From Pseudoalteromonas sp. T1lg48 (GTDB lineage: Bacteria > Pseudomonadota > Gammaproteobacteria > Enterobacterales > Alteromonadaceae), in the NCBI RefSeq assembly GCF_002964785.1, contig NZ_PQCC01000002.1:368832-432831 (forward strand): a stretch of DNA of 64,000 nt, in the 5' to 3' direction. The translations under genes were made by a program, and so were the position numbers. How positions within the stretch are numbered: the first letter of the stretch is position 1; each line of letters begins with the position of its first letter. A model generated the notes under the pieces. The model searched no databases. It was given only the letters and a program-made list of their open reading frames with translations, and was not told where the DNA came from. This document shows positions 36,532-46,784 of the stretch, piece by piece.

Positions 36532-37779
36532 TTAATCGCGCACCTGACCGATGCCATTCACCAGGTATTTTTCCGTGGTGAGTGATTCCAGCCCCATGGG
36601 ACCGTAGGCATGCAGCTTGGTAGTGGCAATGCCAATTTCGGCGCCTAACCCCAACTGCGAACCATCGGAGAAGCGTGATGACGCGTTCACCATGACTACG
36701 GAAGCATCGACACTGCGCTGGAACAGCGCCGCCGTTTGCTCGTTTTGGGTGCAGATCACCTCGGTATGAAAACTACCGAAACGATCTATATGCGCCACGG
36801 CGGCGTTAAAGTCTTCTACCATGCGCACGGCGATTTCTAAATCCAGGTATTCTTCACCGAATTCGTCTTCATTGATGACCTTGGCACCGTCAAAATACTG
36901 TGCGGCCTGGCTATCGGCGTTAATACGAACACCTTTTTCGGCCAACGCCTTGGCGGCCATAGGCAAGAATTTCGGGGCAATATCCTGATGCACCACCAGC
37001 CCTTCCAAGGCATTACATACACCGGTACGTTGCGTTTTACCGTTTAACAGCAGATTTAACGCGATATCCAGGTCGGCGTCTTTATCCACATACAGGTGGC
37101 ACACGCCTTTAAAGTGCTGGATCACCGGAATAGTGCTGTTTTCGGTGACAAAATTAATCAGACCTTCGCCGCCGCGAGGGATGATAAGGTCGATTGTCTC
37201 GCGCTGGCGCATCAGCTCCATCAGCAGGCCACGGTCCGGATCCGGGATCACCGAGATCAACGCCGTTGGCAAATTATGCTGCTGCAGAACCTGATGCAGT
37301 ACCTCGGCAATGGCCATGCTTGAGGCCAGTGCCTCTTTACCACCGCGTAAAATAACCGCATTACCGGATTTAAAACACAGGGCACCGGCATCGGCGGTGA
37401 CATTAGGGCGCGCTTCGTAAATCATGCAGATCACCCCAAGCGGCACGCGCATTTTATTAATTTTAATGCCATTGGGGCGCTCGCCCAACGAACGTAACTG
37501 GCCGACCGGGTCGTCCAATTCGGCAATGGTTTCTATGCCGACGGCCATATCTTCGATGCGCTCATCGGTCAGGGTTAGGCGGTCTACCATGGCTGGGGCC
37601 AGGTTATTGTCCCGGGCCTGGGCAAGATCTTGCTCGTTACGTGTTTTGATCTGCTCTTTATTGTCACGCAGTGCCTTGGCCATATTTCGTAATACGGCGT
37701 TTTTACTTTCGGTATCAAGCAATGCCAATACCTTGGCGGCCTTGGCTGCTTGGGTAGAAATATCCTTAACTAAACTCAT
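36532..37779 (-). CDS. proA: ProA, glutamate-5-semialdehyde dehydrogenase
   Basis: Gamma-glutamyl phosphate reductase, second step of proline synthesis. 415 residues. Seen: IYEARPNVTADAGALCFKSG, ALRGGKEA-like segment (VILRGGKEALASS), catalytic-Cys region TQRTGVCNALE, and GLGAEIGIATTKLHAYGPMG. ATG overlaps the proB stop by 4 nt. Confidence 0.96.
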   Translation of the reverse strand: MSLVKDISTQAAKAAKVLALLDTESKNAVLRNMAKALRDNKEQIKTRNEQDLAQARDNNLAPAMVDRLTLTDERIEDMAVGIETIAELDDPVGQLRSLGERPNGIKINKMRVPLGVICMIYEARPNVTADAGALCFKSGNAVILRGGKEALASSMAIAEVLHQVLQQHNLPTALISVIPDPDRGLLMELMRQRETIDLIIPRGGEGLINFVTENSTIPVIQHFKGVCHLYVDKDADLDIALNLLLNGKTQRTGVCNALEGLVVHQDIAPKFLPMAAKALAEKGVRINADSQAAQYFDGAKVINEDEFGEEYLDLEIAVRMVEDFNAAVAHIDRFGSFHTEVICTQNEQTAALFQRSVDASVVMVNASSRFSDGSQLGLGAEIGIATTKLHAYGPMGLESLTTEKYLVNGIGQVRD

Positions 37780-38882
37780 GATCTCTCCAATACTGCGATG
37801 TCTTCATCTGAAATAATCGGGCCGATTGAATCTTGCACCTCATCGCTGAATTCTGTGCTTTCGTTCTCGGCTATAAAGTTCAACAAACAACTACTGTAGT
37901 TGGCCTTGGCCTTGGCGAGCCTAGTCCCATCATTACTACGGACTAATATGGTGTCGCCTACCGCAAACTCGCCCCGCACCTCGACTATCTCATGGGGATT
38001 AAGCTGCTCGCAATTTGTATCCAAAGGCTCAGAAAAACTCCCTTCAATCACCACCTCACCCTGCTCGCTAGCGGTATGGGTACGCCAGTGAATTGCTTCC
38101 TGCATCGGCTTTTCATAGGGTTTAAAGATAGTGCCCGGGTTTTCCCCCTCAAGTAAACGATTAAAAGTTTGTTCCTTAAAACCATTTAGAATAAAGGTGG
38201 TGATCCCGTGCGACGTTGCCTTCTCTGCCGCTTCGATTTTGGTTTTCATGCCACCTGTCCCAACGGCACTGGTGGCACATCCGGCCATGGCATAAATCGA
38301 CTCGTCGATCTTGCTTATCTCGGGCAGCAACACCGCATCGCTGTGCAAATTCGGGTTTTTATCGAATAAGCCATCAACATCGGAGCAAATCATCAAGGCA
38401 TCGGCATCTGCAGCACCCGCCACCATGGCGGAAAGGTTGTCATTATCGCCAACCTTGAGATCATCGGTAGTCACCGTATCGTTCTCATTAATAATAGGCA
38501 GCACACCGTGATCAAGCAGAGTAAAGATGGTTTCACGAATACTTTTATAACGCTCACGGTCACGCAAGTCACCATGGGTTAGTAATATTTGCGCCGAGGG
38601 AAAGTCAAAAAACCTGTCCCAAGTGGCCATCATCTCGGTTTGTCCGGCCGCAGCCATGGCTTTTTTCATGGCCACCGAACGGGCTTTTTCGGCTGGAAAA
38701 AGGTGCGAGCCAGCAGCCACCGAACCAGATGAGACTAAGATCACCTCAATACCTTGCGCACGACAACGAACAATAAACTGCGCGATGCTAAGCAGGTAGC
38801 GCGAGCTACAACCATTTTGCTCTGGCGCAATCAAGGCGCTGCCTACTTTGAGTACGATACGTTGCCATTTAAAGTTTTGCAT
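37776..38882 (-). CDS. proB: ProB, glutamate 5-kinase
   Basis: First enzyme of proline synthesis, normally feedback-inhibited by proline. 368 residues. Kinase domain: IVLKVGSALIAP, VILVSSGSVAAG, INENDTVTTDDLKVGDND, GTGGMKTKIEAAEKA. C-terminal PUA domain covers about residues 275-355. AAGGAA precedes the ATG. First gene of proBA. Confidence 0.96.
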   Translation of the reverse strand: MQNFKWQRIVLKVGSALIAPEQNGCSSRYLLSIAQFIVRCRAQGIEVILVSSGSVAAGSHLFPAEKARSVAMKKAMAAAGQTEMMATWDRFFDFPSAQILLTHGDLRDRERYKSIRETIFTLLDHGVLPIINENDTVTTDDLKVGDNDNLSAMVAGAADADALMICSDVDGLFDKNPNLHSDAVLLPEISKIDESIYAMAGCATSAVGTGGMKTKIEAAEKATSHGITTFILNGFKEQTFNRLLEGENPGTIFKPYEKPMQEAIHWRTHTASEQGEVVIEGSFSEPLDTNCEQLNPHEIVEVRGEFAVGDTILVRSNDGTRLAKAKANYSSCLLNFIAENESTEFSDEVQDSIGPIISDEDIAVLERS

Positions 38883-39438
38883 GTGCTTTATATTCCTTAC
38901 CGAATGGGTTACTCAGGTTATAAGCCAGCTCATTGCATCGGCTATCGCCAGTGCGATAACGCGTGTTGATAAGGGCCTAATTTACATAATAAAAAAGCCG
39001 CCATAGAGCGAGCCGAGATTAACCAAGGCATGCCTGTGCTACCGCATTAACACTTTAGACCAGGCGAATACCCAAGGGAGTTAAGAAAAAGCACTAACAG
39101 TTATGGTTTGTCAGCTCAAAATGAGTCAAAACCACAATTAATTAGCACTCTAATGTTTTGTCTACGAACGTTATTATGCGGGTTTGAAATTAATTATCAA
39201 GCAATAACGGGCTATAGAGAACATAAAAACCATTTATAATAGGGTATTTCGCCGCATAAAGAATGGGGGGAATAAGTTTAAAAACGAACAAAAAGATTAG
39301 AGGTGATATTAATCATCCCACCTAAAACGAGGACACCCATATAGAAAAAGACAACACAGTGATTTTACCGGACCGACATTGTCATCGGCGCTCACTTACC
39401 TCATACTTAAGTTTCATGGATAGACTAAAAGGGTCTTT
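38883..39438. other. 556-bp gap between proB and the antiporter gene
   Basis: Divergent promoter region without a credible gene. Contains a TATCGC/GCGATA hairpin (38943-38958), an A-run followed by GCCGCC near 38990 that looks like half of a terminator without its partner, and TATAAT at 39235-39240 with no clear -35. No repeat or RNA family recognised. Confidence 0.6.
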
Positions 39439-41292
39439 ATGTCAGCAATTTATATTGCAGGAATTGCGCTTTGCAGTGTGATTGCGCAGTGGCTCGCCTG
39501 GGCCTTTCGCGTTCCCGCTATTTTATTTCTCCTCTTGATTGGCCTCCTACTCGGGCCTGCCACTTCCCTACTCAAACCAGATGAACTGTTAGGCGAACTG
39601 CTTTTTCCCGTGGTCTCCCTATCGGTGGCAGTGATCCTGTTCGAAGGCGCTTTAACACTGCACTTTCGAGAGCTTAAAGGCATAGGCAAGGTGGTGCGAA
39701 ATCTGTGCTCGGTGGGTATGCTGCTGACCTTTTCGGTGATCGGTGTCAGTGCCTACTGGATACTCGAGCTGGACTGGCGGGTTGCTGCGGTACTGGGTGC
39801 TGTTTTAGTGGTGACCGGGCCCACGGTGATAGCCCCTCTGCTCAATGCCATGCGGCCGAATCAAGACATTGACCGGGTGCTGCGCTGGGAGGGCATAGTG
39901 ATCGATCCTATCGGCGCCTTATTTGCGGTGTTAGTGTTTGAAGCCGTGATGCTGGTTGGCCAAAGCGATGTATTTAGCCACACCCTGGGCGCCTTGGTGA
40001 CCACCTTAAGTGTCGGCTTTTCCCTCGGCGCCGCCGCGGGCTGGATCACTACCCTGCTTATTCGTCGTGAGTGGCTGCCTTATGAGTTGCATAAATTCTT
40101 CACTCTGGCTCTGGTGCTGCTCAGCTTTACCGTCTCCAATCATTTAAGTCATGAGTCGGGCCTGTTAGCCGTGACCGTATTTGGTATCTGGTTAGCAAAT
40201 CAGGATGATTTGGAAATCGACTCGGTGCTGGAGTTTAAAGAAGACTTGTCGATGATCCTGATCTCCACCTTATTTATCCTCTTGGCCGCTCGCCTGCAAT
40301 TGTCGGATTTAATGGCCTTGGATGCCCAGGTCTTTATCTTTCTCGCCATCGTGTTGTTTGTGGCCCGCCCCTTGAATATCCTGCTCTCCACCTATGGCAG
40401 CGATCTGCCGTTTAAGTCGCGCTTAGTACTGGCCTGGATAGCACCGCGAGGCATAGTCGCAGCGGCGGTGGGGTCGGTATTCGCACTCAGTATGGCCGAG
40501 GCCGGAATCCTCGATGCCAATAAAATGGTGCCGCTGATCTTTACCGTAATTATCGTCACCGTAATCCTTAACAGCCTCAGTGCCGTGCCCTTAGCTAAAC
40601 TGTTGGGAGTACGTCAACCGGCACCCTCTACCCTGCTAATCATTGGTGCCAACCACGTTTCTCGCGCCATTGCTCGCGGCTTAAAGGATCAGGAGATCGA
40701 CGTCCACCTATCCGATCCAGCCTGGGAAAACTGCAAAATGGCACGCATGGATGGCCTTCCCTGCTACTACGGGAACCCACAATCCGAGCATGCCGAACGT
40801 TACCTCCCGTTGACCAGCCTTAGCAAGGTATTAGCCCTCTCACCAAACCGTCATCACAATGCTCTGGGTATTCAGTACTTCAGTCATTTGTTGGGAGAGA
40901 ATAAGGTGTTTTCTTTAAAGTCGTCGCAAAGTCATGCCAAGGCCAACAAGGACAGCGCCACCTTTTTGTCGCGACAGATCCTCTTTGGCGAAAACGGCTC
41001 CTACGCCAAACTCAGTAGCCTGATAGCCAAGGGCGGTAAGGTAAGCGCTACGCGCTTAAGTGAAGAGTTTGACTGGCAGCAATACCAGGAAGTAAACGCC
41101 GAGGCCATTCCACTGTTTATTATCGATGCAGATAAATCAGTGCGCATCATCACCGAGCAGATGGAGCGACCTCCGGAGGAAGGAGAGAAAATCGTGGCAC
41201 TGCAGCCGCCGAAAATGTCGATGCTCAAAGGAAGCCAACAAAACGCGCCAACGAAGAACCCGCAGTTACAGGCGACGAAAAACCCGGGTTAA
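39439..41292 (+). CDS. CPA1-type Na+/H+ antiporter with TrkA-N-like tail
   Basis: 617 residues. About 12 membrane helices in the first 395 residues, with antiporter motifs LFEGALTLHFRELK, VTGPTVIAPLL and RWEGIVIDPIGAL, and LVLAWIAPRGIVAAAV. The cytoplasmic C-terminal part begins LLIIGANHVSRAIARGLKDQ, which looks like a Rossmann RCK/TrkA-N nucleotide-binding domain that may gate transport. The final codons lie inside a terminator hairpin. Confidence 0.92.
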   Translation: MSAIYIAGIALCSVIAQWLAWAFRVPAILFLLLIGLLLGPATSLLKPDELLGELLFPVVSLSVAVILFEGALTLHFRELKGIGKVVRNLCSVGMLLTFSVIGVSAYWILELDWRVAAVLGAVLVVTGPTVIAPLLNAMRPNQDIDRVLRWEGIVIDPIGALFAVLVFEAVMLVGQSDVFSHTLGALVTTLSVGFSLGAAAGWITTLLIRREWLPYELHKFFTLALVLLSFTVSNHLSHESGLLAVTVFGIWLANQDDLEIDSVLEFKEDLSMILISTLFILLAARLQLSDLMALDAQVFIFLAIVLFVARPLNILLSTYGSDLPFKSRLVLAWIAPRGIVAAAVGSVFALSMAEAGILDANKMVPLIFTVIIVTVILNSLSAVPLAKLLGVRQPAPSTLLIIGANHVSRAIARGLKDQEIDVHLSDPAWENCKMARMDGLPCYYGNPQSEHAERYLPLTSLSKVLALSPNRHHNALGIQYFSHLLGENKVFSLKSSQSHAKANKDSATFLSRQILFGENGSYAKLSSLIAKGGKVSATRLSEEFDWQQYQEVNAEAIPLFIIDADKSVRIITEQMERPPEEGEKIVALQPPKMSMLKGSQQNAPTKNPQLQATKNPG

Positions 41293-41304
41293 TGCCCGGG
41301 TTTT
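41279..41304 (+). terminator. Terminator overlapping antiporter stop codon
   Basis: AAAACCCGGG / CCCGGGTTTT with loop TTAATG; the TAA stop (41290-41292) lies in the loop, so the last three sense codons form the left stem arm. Confidence 0.85.
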
Positions 41305-41352
41305 CTGTTCGCCAAATATCGACTTACGCGTGTAATCGCTTCTTCAGGCAAC

Positions 41353-41381
41353 AAAAAACCCGACATTAAGTCGGGTTTTTT
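41353..41381 (-). terminator. Terminator after rpmG
   Basis: AAAAAACCCGAC / GTCGGGTTTTTT, loop ATTAA, just downstream of rpmG on the minus strand. Confidence 0.88.
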
Positions 41382-41410
41382 AGCATATGCTGTTAAAGCT
41401 TAGAATCAAA

Positions 41411-41566
41411 TTACTTGATTTTCGCTTCTTTGAAGATCACGTGTTTACGAGCCTTAGGGTCGTATTTTTTGATCTCCATTTTTTCAGGCATGTTACGCTT
41501 GTTTTTGTCGGTAGTGTAGAAGTAACCAGTACCGGCAGTTGAAACTAGACGAATCTTATCGCGCAT
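41411..41566 (-). CDS. rpmG: Ribosomal protein bL33
   Basis: 51 residues starting [20 protein letters not shown] and ending [10 protein letters not shown]. Large-subunit protein. No CxxC pair is present, so this is the zinc-independent form. It follows rpmB with a 12-nt gap and ends at a strong terminator. Confidence 0.97.
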   Translation of the reverse strand: MRDKIRLVSTAGTGYFYTTDKNKRNMPEKMEIKKYDPKARKHVIFKEAKIK

Positions 41567-41578
41567 GACTTAGGTTCC

Positions 41579-41815
41579 TTAAACTTTTTCGCCGCGACCA
41601 CGGATTTCTGCTAGAACCGCGTCGATGCCTTTCTTGTCGATAATACGCATACCTTTAGTAGTAGTACGTAGTGATACAAAGCGTTTTTCGCTTTCAACCC
41701 AAAAACGGTGAGTTTGTAGGTTAGGTAGGAAACGACGCTTAGTCGCGTTGCGCGCGTGTGAGCGGTGGTTACCTACCACTGGGCGCTTACCTGTAACTTG
41801 ACAGACTTTAGACAT
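41579..41815 (-). CDS. rpmB: Ribosomal protein bL28
   Basis: 78 residues starting [20 protein letters not shown], with the usual [17 protein letters not shown] core. GGAG lies 9 nt before the ATG. Only one of the usual zinc cysteines is present, matching the zinc-free gammaproteobacterial form. First gene of rpmBG. Confidence 0.97.
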   Translation of the reverse strand: MSKVCQVTGKRPVVGNHRSHARNATKRRFLPNLQTHRFWVESEKRFVSLRTTTKGMRIIDKKGIDAVLAEIRGRGEKV

Positions 41816-41903
41816 GTCTATTTATCTCCAATAACTTCGCTCGAGCTTAATTTTCCCTTATGGCCTTTTTGTATATTGCCCCGGGATAAATCGAAGGGCG
41901 CTC

Positions 41904-41932
41904 TTTATACAGCATAGACAGGCAAAGATCAA
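41904..41932 (-). promoter_or_regulatory. Probable rpmBG promoter
   Basis: On the minus strand TTGATC (41932-41927), a 17-nt spacer, and TATAAA (41909-41904), followed by GAGCGCCC, a GC-rich discriminator as at the fis promoter. The rest of the 315-bp gap to radC (41933-42130) has no gene. Confidence 0.6.
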
Positions 41933-42130
41933 GAAACCTGATCTCAGAATCAGCTCATGTATGAATTTTGATAGCGGCCAATTATAGAGATCTAGGCGGC
42001 AAAGGGAAAGCAAAAACTGCATTTAAATTGCACTAAAGCCGTTTATTTTTGCGCTTTGCTCTGCGTGTCATCTAAACGCTTTCTGCTCGCAGTGTGAACT
42101 AAGGAACGAACAACAAATAACGGGAAGCAT

Positions 42131-42805
42131 TTAGAGCAGCCCCTGCTCGGCAAAAGACACACATTGGCTGCCCCCTACGACCAGATGATCCAACACCCGA
42201 ATATCCACCAGCGCCAAGCCCTGAGTCAGTTTATGGGTGATCAACTTATCCGCCTGGCTGGGCTCTGCCACGCCGCTGGGGTGGTTGTGAGCGAGGATCA
42301 CCGCAGCGGCATTGTGCTTAAGCGCCGCCTTTACCACCTCGCGCGGGTAGACAGATGCCGCATCTATGGTGCCCTGAAACAAGACTTCCCTGGAGATTAA
42401 ACGGTGTTGCGCATCTAAAAACAGCACCAAAAACTGCTCCCGCTGCTGAGTTTTGAGCTCAAGCAGTAAAAAGTCACGCACCGCTTGCGGTGAATCAAAC
42501 AGGGTGTCGCGCTCTAAGGCGCTGAGCAAATGCCGTCGTGCCAGCTCGATGGCCGCCTGTAATTGCACATACTTGGCGGTGCCCATACCGCGCCAGCTGC
42601 AAAACTCATCATGACCGGCGCTCAACAAGGGCGTAAGCCCCTGGCTATGGCCCAGCACCTGTTGTGCCAGCTCCACGGCATTGGCGCCGGGTACGCCGGT
42701 GCGAAAGAAAATGGCCAGTAATTCGGCATCGGATAGACTGGCGGCGCCTTGTGCAAGCAGCTTCTCGCGCGGCCTTTGAGCATGGGGGATATCGGTGATA
42801 CGCAT
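42131..42805 (-). CDS. radC: RadC family protein (JAMM/MPN domain)
   Basis: 224 residues from ATG 42805, preceded by AAGGAG. N-terminal helix-hairpin-helix-like part ([14 protein letters not shown]) and C-terminal JAMM metalloprotease-like domain with LAHNHPSG and PSQAD. A repair role was once proposed for the family, but its real function is uncertain. Divergent from coaBC, the usual neighbour. Confidence 0.93.
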   Translation of the reverse strand: MRITDIPHAQRPREKLLAQGAASLSDAELLAIFFRTGVPGANAVELAQQVLGHSQGLTPLLSAGHDEFCSWRGMGTAKYVQLQAAIELARRHLLSALERDTLFDSPQAVRDFLLLELKTQQREQFLVLFLDAQHRLISREVLFQGTIDAASVYPREVVKAALKHNAAAVILAHNHPSGVAEPSQADKLITHKLTQGLALVDIRVLDHLVVGGSQCVSFAEQGLL

Positions 42806-42921
42806 AAGCACTCCTTGCTTCGCTAATTGCTAAACTATAGTGCAAGGGCCCGACATCTGGTATCTTTTACCCCAGTTTAGGGCGTTAACCCTTTTAAATA
42901 TCAACTGAATTATTGTTCGCT

Positions 42922-44109
42922 ATGCAAAACAAAAAAGTGGTCCTTGGGATCAGCGGCGGCATCGCCGCCTACAAATGTGCCGAGTTAACACGACGCCTCA
43001 AAGAGCGCGGTTGCGAGGTTAAAGTGGTGATGACCGACAGTGCCAAACACTTTATCACCCCACTGACCATGCAGGCAGTATCCGGTGAAATGGTGTCGGA
43101 CTCCCTGCTAGACCCTCAGGCCGAAGCAGCCATGGGCCATATCGAATTCGCCAAATGGGCGGATCTGATTTTAGTCGCCCCGGCAACGGCGAACATTATT
43201 GCCAAAATGGCCGCCGGCATTGCCGATGATCTCCTCACCACCTTGTTGCTGGCCACCGATGCCGAGGTCGCCATCGCCCCGGCGATGAATCAACAAATGT
43301 ATGCCCATCCGGCAACCAAAGCGAATTTAGCCACCCTGGCCCAACGCGGCGTCGCCATTTGGGGCCCGGGCAGCGGTGAGCAAGCCTGTGGCGATGTGGG
43401 TGCAGGACGTATGCTTGAGCCGATGGAATTGGTTGAGCTGATCTGTGCTCCTATACACGAGCCGGTGTTGGCGGGCAAAACCGTCACCATCACAGCTGGG
43501 CCGACCCGCGAGCCGCTCGATCCGGTACGTTATATTTCCAATCACAGCTCGGGGAAGATGGGTTATGCCCTGGCCGAAGCGGCACTGGCCCTGGGTGCTA
43601 AGGTGAATTTGATCTCCGGTCCTGTAAGTCTGACTCCACCGGCGCAATGCCAGGTGTATAGCGTGCAAAGTGCCTTAGAGATGCACCAGCAAGCGCTGGC
43701 CTTGGCGCCGCAATCCGATATTTTTATTGGTTGTGCCGCGGTGGCGGATTATCGCGCCGCCGATATCGCCGCGCAAAAAATGAAGAAGCAAGGGGATGAG
43801 CTTACCCTGACGCTGGTAAAAAACCCGGACATCATTGCCGACGTAGCCGCCTTAACAAAACAGCGCCCATTTACCGTTGGCTTTGCCGCTGAAACTCAGG
43901 ACGTGGCCAACTATGCCAAGGGCAAATTGCGCAATAAAAACCTGGATATGATCTGCGCCAACGACGTGGCAAAACAGGGACAAGGGTTTAATAGCGACAG
44001 CAATGCCCTGACCTTGTTTAGCGCCGACAGCGAACTAAGCCTGCCATTAACCGACAAGCGTAAGTTAGCGCTCACTGTCATGGAAAATATTGCAGCAAAG
44101 TTGATTTAA
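42922..44109 (+). CDS. coaBC: CoaBC, bifunctional CoA biosynthesis protein
   Basis: Phosphopantothenoylcysteine decarboxylase (CoaC) and phosphopantothenate-cysteine ligase (CoaB). 395 residues. CoaC part: [47 protein letters not shown]. CoaB part: [31 protein letters not shown] and the [10 protein letters not shown] segment. No clear Shine-Dalgarno precedes ATG 42922, and no better start is visible. Confidence 0.95.
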   Translation: MQNKKVVLGISGGIAAYKCAELTRRLKERGCEVKVVMTDSAKHFITPLTMQAVSGEMVSDSLLDPQAEAAMGHIEFAKWADLILVAPATANIIAKMAAGIADDLLTTLLLATDAEVAIAPAMNQQMYAHPATKANLATLAQRGVAIWGPGSGEQACGDVGAGRMLEPMELVELICAPIHEPVLAGKTVTITAGPTREPLDPVRYISNHSSGKMGYALAEAALALGAKVNLISGPVSLTPPAQCQVYSVQSALEMHQQALALAPQSDIFIGCAAVADYRAADIAAQKMKKQGDELTLTLVKNPDIIADVAALTKQRPFTVGFAAETQDVANYAKGKLRNKNLDMICANDVAKQGQGFNSDSNALTLFSADSELSLPLTDKRKLALTVMENIAAKLI

Positions 44110-44204
44110 AGCATGCAAAAGACTGGAAAGGGATTTCAGAAAGCATTAATATGGCGTTCATAATAAAGGTCGAAGACCACTAAAGAGCTTTAAAAAGGAA
44201 CGCC

Positions 44205-44792
44205 ATGGCTGCCACACGCCGTACCAATCGCAAAGAGCAAATTCTCCAATCACTTGCGCAAATGTTAGAGACCAGCCCGGGTCAACGTATTACCACCGCC
44301 AAACTGGCAGCTGAGGTGGGCGTATCGGAAGCGGCGCTGTATCGTCACTTTCCGAGCAAGGCACGCATGTTCGAGGGCTTGATCGAGTTTATCGAAGACA
44401 CCTTGCTATCGCGCATCAACATCATCCTGGAAAACGAAAAAGAAACGCAAAGCCGCGTGTATAACATGCTGATACTGGTGTTGGCCTTTGCCGAGAAAAA
44501 TCCGGGTATTACCCGCATCCTTACCGGCGACGCCCTGCAAGGTGAAAACGAGCGTCTGCGCGAACGCATTCAAAGCCTGTTTGAAAAGCTGGAAACCCAG
44601 TTTAAACAGGTGCTGCGCGAACGTAAGCTTCGTGAAGGAAAGGCTTTTGCCAGCGATGAAGGCACGCTAGCCAACCTGTTTCTCGCCTATGTAGAAGGTA
44701 AGATGAACCAGTTTGTGCGCTCTAACTTCACCGCCAAGCCCAGCGCCCAATTTGAGAAGCAGTGGCAAGAACTGCAAAAAATCTGGCTTTAA
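44205..44792 (+). CDS. slmA: SlmA, nucleoid occlusion factor
   Basis: TetR-family protein that binds SBS sites and blocks FtsZ assembly over the nucleoid. 195 residues. N-terminal helix-turn-helix ([20 protein letters not shown]), then [17 protein letters not shown] and the usual C-terminal [13 protein letters not shown]. It follows coaBC directly; dut, found between them in E. coli, is absent. The stop overlaps the zapE stop on the other strand (TTAA). Confidence 0.95.
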   Translation: MAATRRTNRKEQILQSLAQMLETSPGQRITTAKLAAEVGVSEAALYRHFPSKARMFEGLIEFIEDTLLSRINIILENEKETQSRVYNMLILVLAFAEKNPGITRILTGDALQGENERLRERIQSLFEKLETQFKQVLRERKLREGKAFASDEGTLANLFLAYVEGKMNQFVRSNFTAKPSAQFEKQWQELQKIWL

Positions 44793-45943
44793 CTCGTTTT
44801 TCCAGCGCTGACCGTGGTCAAAGGCCAGCGCTGCATTTCGATTAAGCGCGACTGGGTACGCGCAAATTCAAACGCTAAGCGCTCGCCCTGGTATAAGCTA
44901 GTCAGCTCTCCTTGAGCGGCAATGACAATCAACTTACCCGTGTCGTAGAACTCATCCACCAGCGCGATAAACCTTCTTGCCTCATCATCAAGTCGAGCCA
45001 GGCTAACCCGTTCGCGCTCGCGTATGTATCCTTCTTCTATCCCTTGGGCGGTTAAGTGCTGCAGTTTTTCTAATCCCATCATGGGCACATTATCCACATA
45101 GAGCACATCAAAACGCTGAGCTAATACCATATAATCGGCACTCGAACGCCCAAGCCCACACAGTTCAAAGAAGTCGATACAAGCGGCGTACTCACCTATG
45201 GCTTGAAAACGAACGGCACGATTGTGGATCAATAAAGACTGGCTTTGGGCTGGCTGATTTTGCTCTGTGCTAAAGCGGTTTAAAAGGCGCTCCGGCTGAT
45301 ACTCAATAAAATGCCGAAAACCTTTAAACCCGTGCAAGCGATAATCTTGCTCGCCGCTGACATCACACAGCTGGCAGTGTGATTCAAGCAGCGCTATGGT
45401 AGGCTCAAAGCGCGCGCGCTGCAGACCATTTCGATACAACTGCTGTGGATGACAATTACTGGTTGCCACCAGGACCACCCCCTCAGCAAACAAGGCTTCA
45501 AAGAGGCGCGCCATGATCATGGCATCGCCAATATCGCTGACAAAGAATTCATCAAAGCAGAGTAAACGCGTGTTTTTCGCGTAGTCCTTCGCCAGTTGTC
45601 GCATTGGATTTTTAGTCCCTTGCAGTGCCCGCAAACGCTCATGCACCCAGGCCATAAAGTGATGAAAATGCAGACGTTGTTTATTTACTATCGCTACATG
45701 CTTATAAAATAAATCCATCAGCATAGACTTGCCGCGCCCCACCGGGCCATACAAGTACAGGCCATGGACTGAGCGCTTTTTCTGCCAAAAAAAGCGATGT
45801 CTTGCCTTCTCGCTCTCCAACTCAGCAGCCAACTTAGCCAGCGCCTCGATAGCACGTAACTGCACAGGATCGGCAAGGATCTGTTTATTGCCAATAAGCT
45901 GGTTGTATTGGTCGAGGATTTTACTCAAGGTGGCTGTTTTCAC
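44789..45943 (-). CDS. zapE: ZapE/AFG1-like ATPase
   Basis: 384 residues, probable GTG start at 45943. AAA-like P-loop [18 protein letters not shown], Walker [16 protein letters not shown], sensor VATSNCHP and the C-terminal family segment. In E. coli ZapE acts at the late Z-ring. No ATG is available in frame upstream. Confidence 0.9.
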   Translation of the reverse strand: MKTATLSKILDQYNQLIGNKQILADPVQLRAIEALAKLAAELESEKARHRFFWQKKRSVHGLYLYGPVGRGKSMLMDLFYKHVAIVNKQRLHFHHFMAWVHERLRALQGTKNPMRQLAKDYAKNTRLLCFDEFFVSDIGDAMIMARLFEALFAEGVVLVATSNCHPQQLYRNGLQRARFEPTIALLESHCQLCDVSGEQDYRLHGFKGFRHFIEYQPERLLNRFSTEQNQPAQSQSLLIHNRAVRFQAIGEYAACIDFFELCGLGRSSADYMVLAQRFDVLYVDNVPMMGLEKLQHLTAQGIEEGYIRERERVSLARLDDEARRFIALVDEFYDTGKLIVIAAQGELTSLYQGERLAFEFARTQSRLIEMQRWPLTTVSAGKTS

Positions 45944-45997
45944 CGTGTTGCATGGGCTATACTCGCGCCATTGTAACCAAGTTTAAGCCCGTCCCCA

Positions 45998-46696
45998 ATG
46001 AAGTTTCCCTGCCGATTAGACAAGTTTATTAGCAACCTAGCGGAAATCCCGCGCACTCACGCCAAAGCCGCCATTAAGAAAAAGCGTGTCACCGTCAACG
46101 GAGAAGTCACAAGGCAGCTTGATCAATCAGTGACTGAACAAGATGAAATTATGCTCGATGGTGAGATTCTCACCTATCAAGGGATACGCTACTTTATGCT
46201 CAATAAGCCGGAAGGTTATGTGTGCGCCAACAGCGATGAGCTCCATGCCACCGTGTTTGAGCTGCTTGATGAGCCCAACCTGAATGAATTGCATATCGCC
46301 GGACGCTTAGACATAGATACCACGGGTCTGGTTTTGATCAGCAATGATGGCCAGTGGAGCCACCAGATCACCAGCCCGAAAAAGCAAAAATTCAAAACCT
46401 ATCTGGTTGAGCTGGCCGAGCCACTTTCAGAGCAAGCGGTTAGTGAACTTGAGCAAGGAGTGCAGCTTCATGGTGAGCGCGACCTTACCCTACCCGCCAA
46501 GGTGGAAGTGCTGGCGCCGTACCAAATTCGCCTGCATATAGTTGAAGGCAAATACCATCAGGTTAAACGCATGCTGGCCGCGGTTGGTAACAAGGTGGTG
46601 ACCTTGCACCGCGAAGCCATTGCCGGCATTGAGCTTGACCCGGCTCTCGCCCCGGGTGAGTATCGTCCCCTGAGCGAAGAGGAAATCGCGCTCTAG
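45998..46696 (+). CDS. rsuA: RsuA, 16S rRNA pseudouridine-516 synthase
   Basis: 232 residues: N-terminal S4 domain (CRLDKFISNLAEIPRTHAKA), then the catalytic domain with the active-site Asp in GRLDIDTTGLVLISNDG and the KYHQVKRMLAAVGN motif. GEYRPLSEEEIAL at the end is nearly identical to E. coli RsuA, which separates it from RluB/E/F. Confidence 0.92.
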   Translation: MKFPCRLDKFISNLAEIPRTHAKAAIKKKRVTVNGEVTRQLDQSVTEQDEIMLDGEILTYQGIRYFMLNKPEGYVCANSDELHATVFELLDEPNLNELHIAGRLDIDTTGLVLISNDGQWSHQITSPKKQKFKTYLVELAEPLSEQAVSELEQGVQLHGERDLTLPAKVEVLAPYQIRLHIVEGKYHQVKRMLAAVGNKVVTLHREAIAGIELDPALAPGEYRPLSEEEIAL

Positions 46697-46784
46697 CGCC
46701 TATTCTCCGGTAGATAAGTCCATTGCACTGGTGTGCGGTTCACCTATAGTAAGAGGTATGTACCGATTAAGCCTATGAGTAGCA

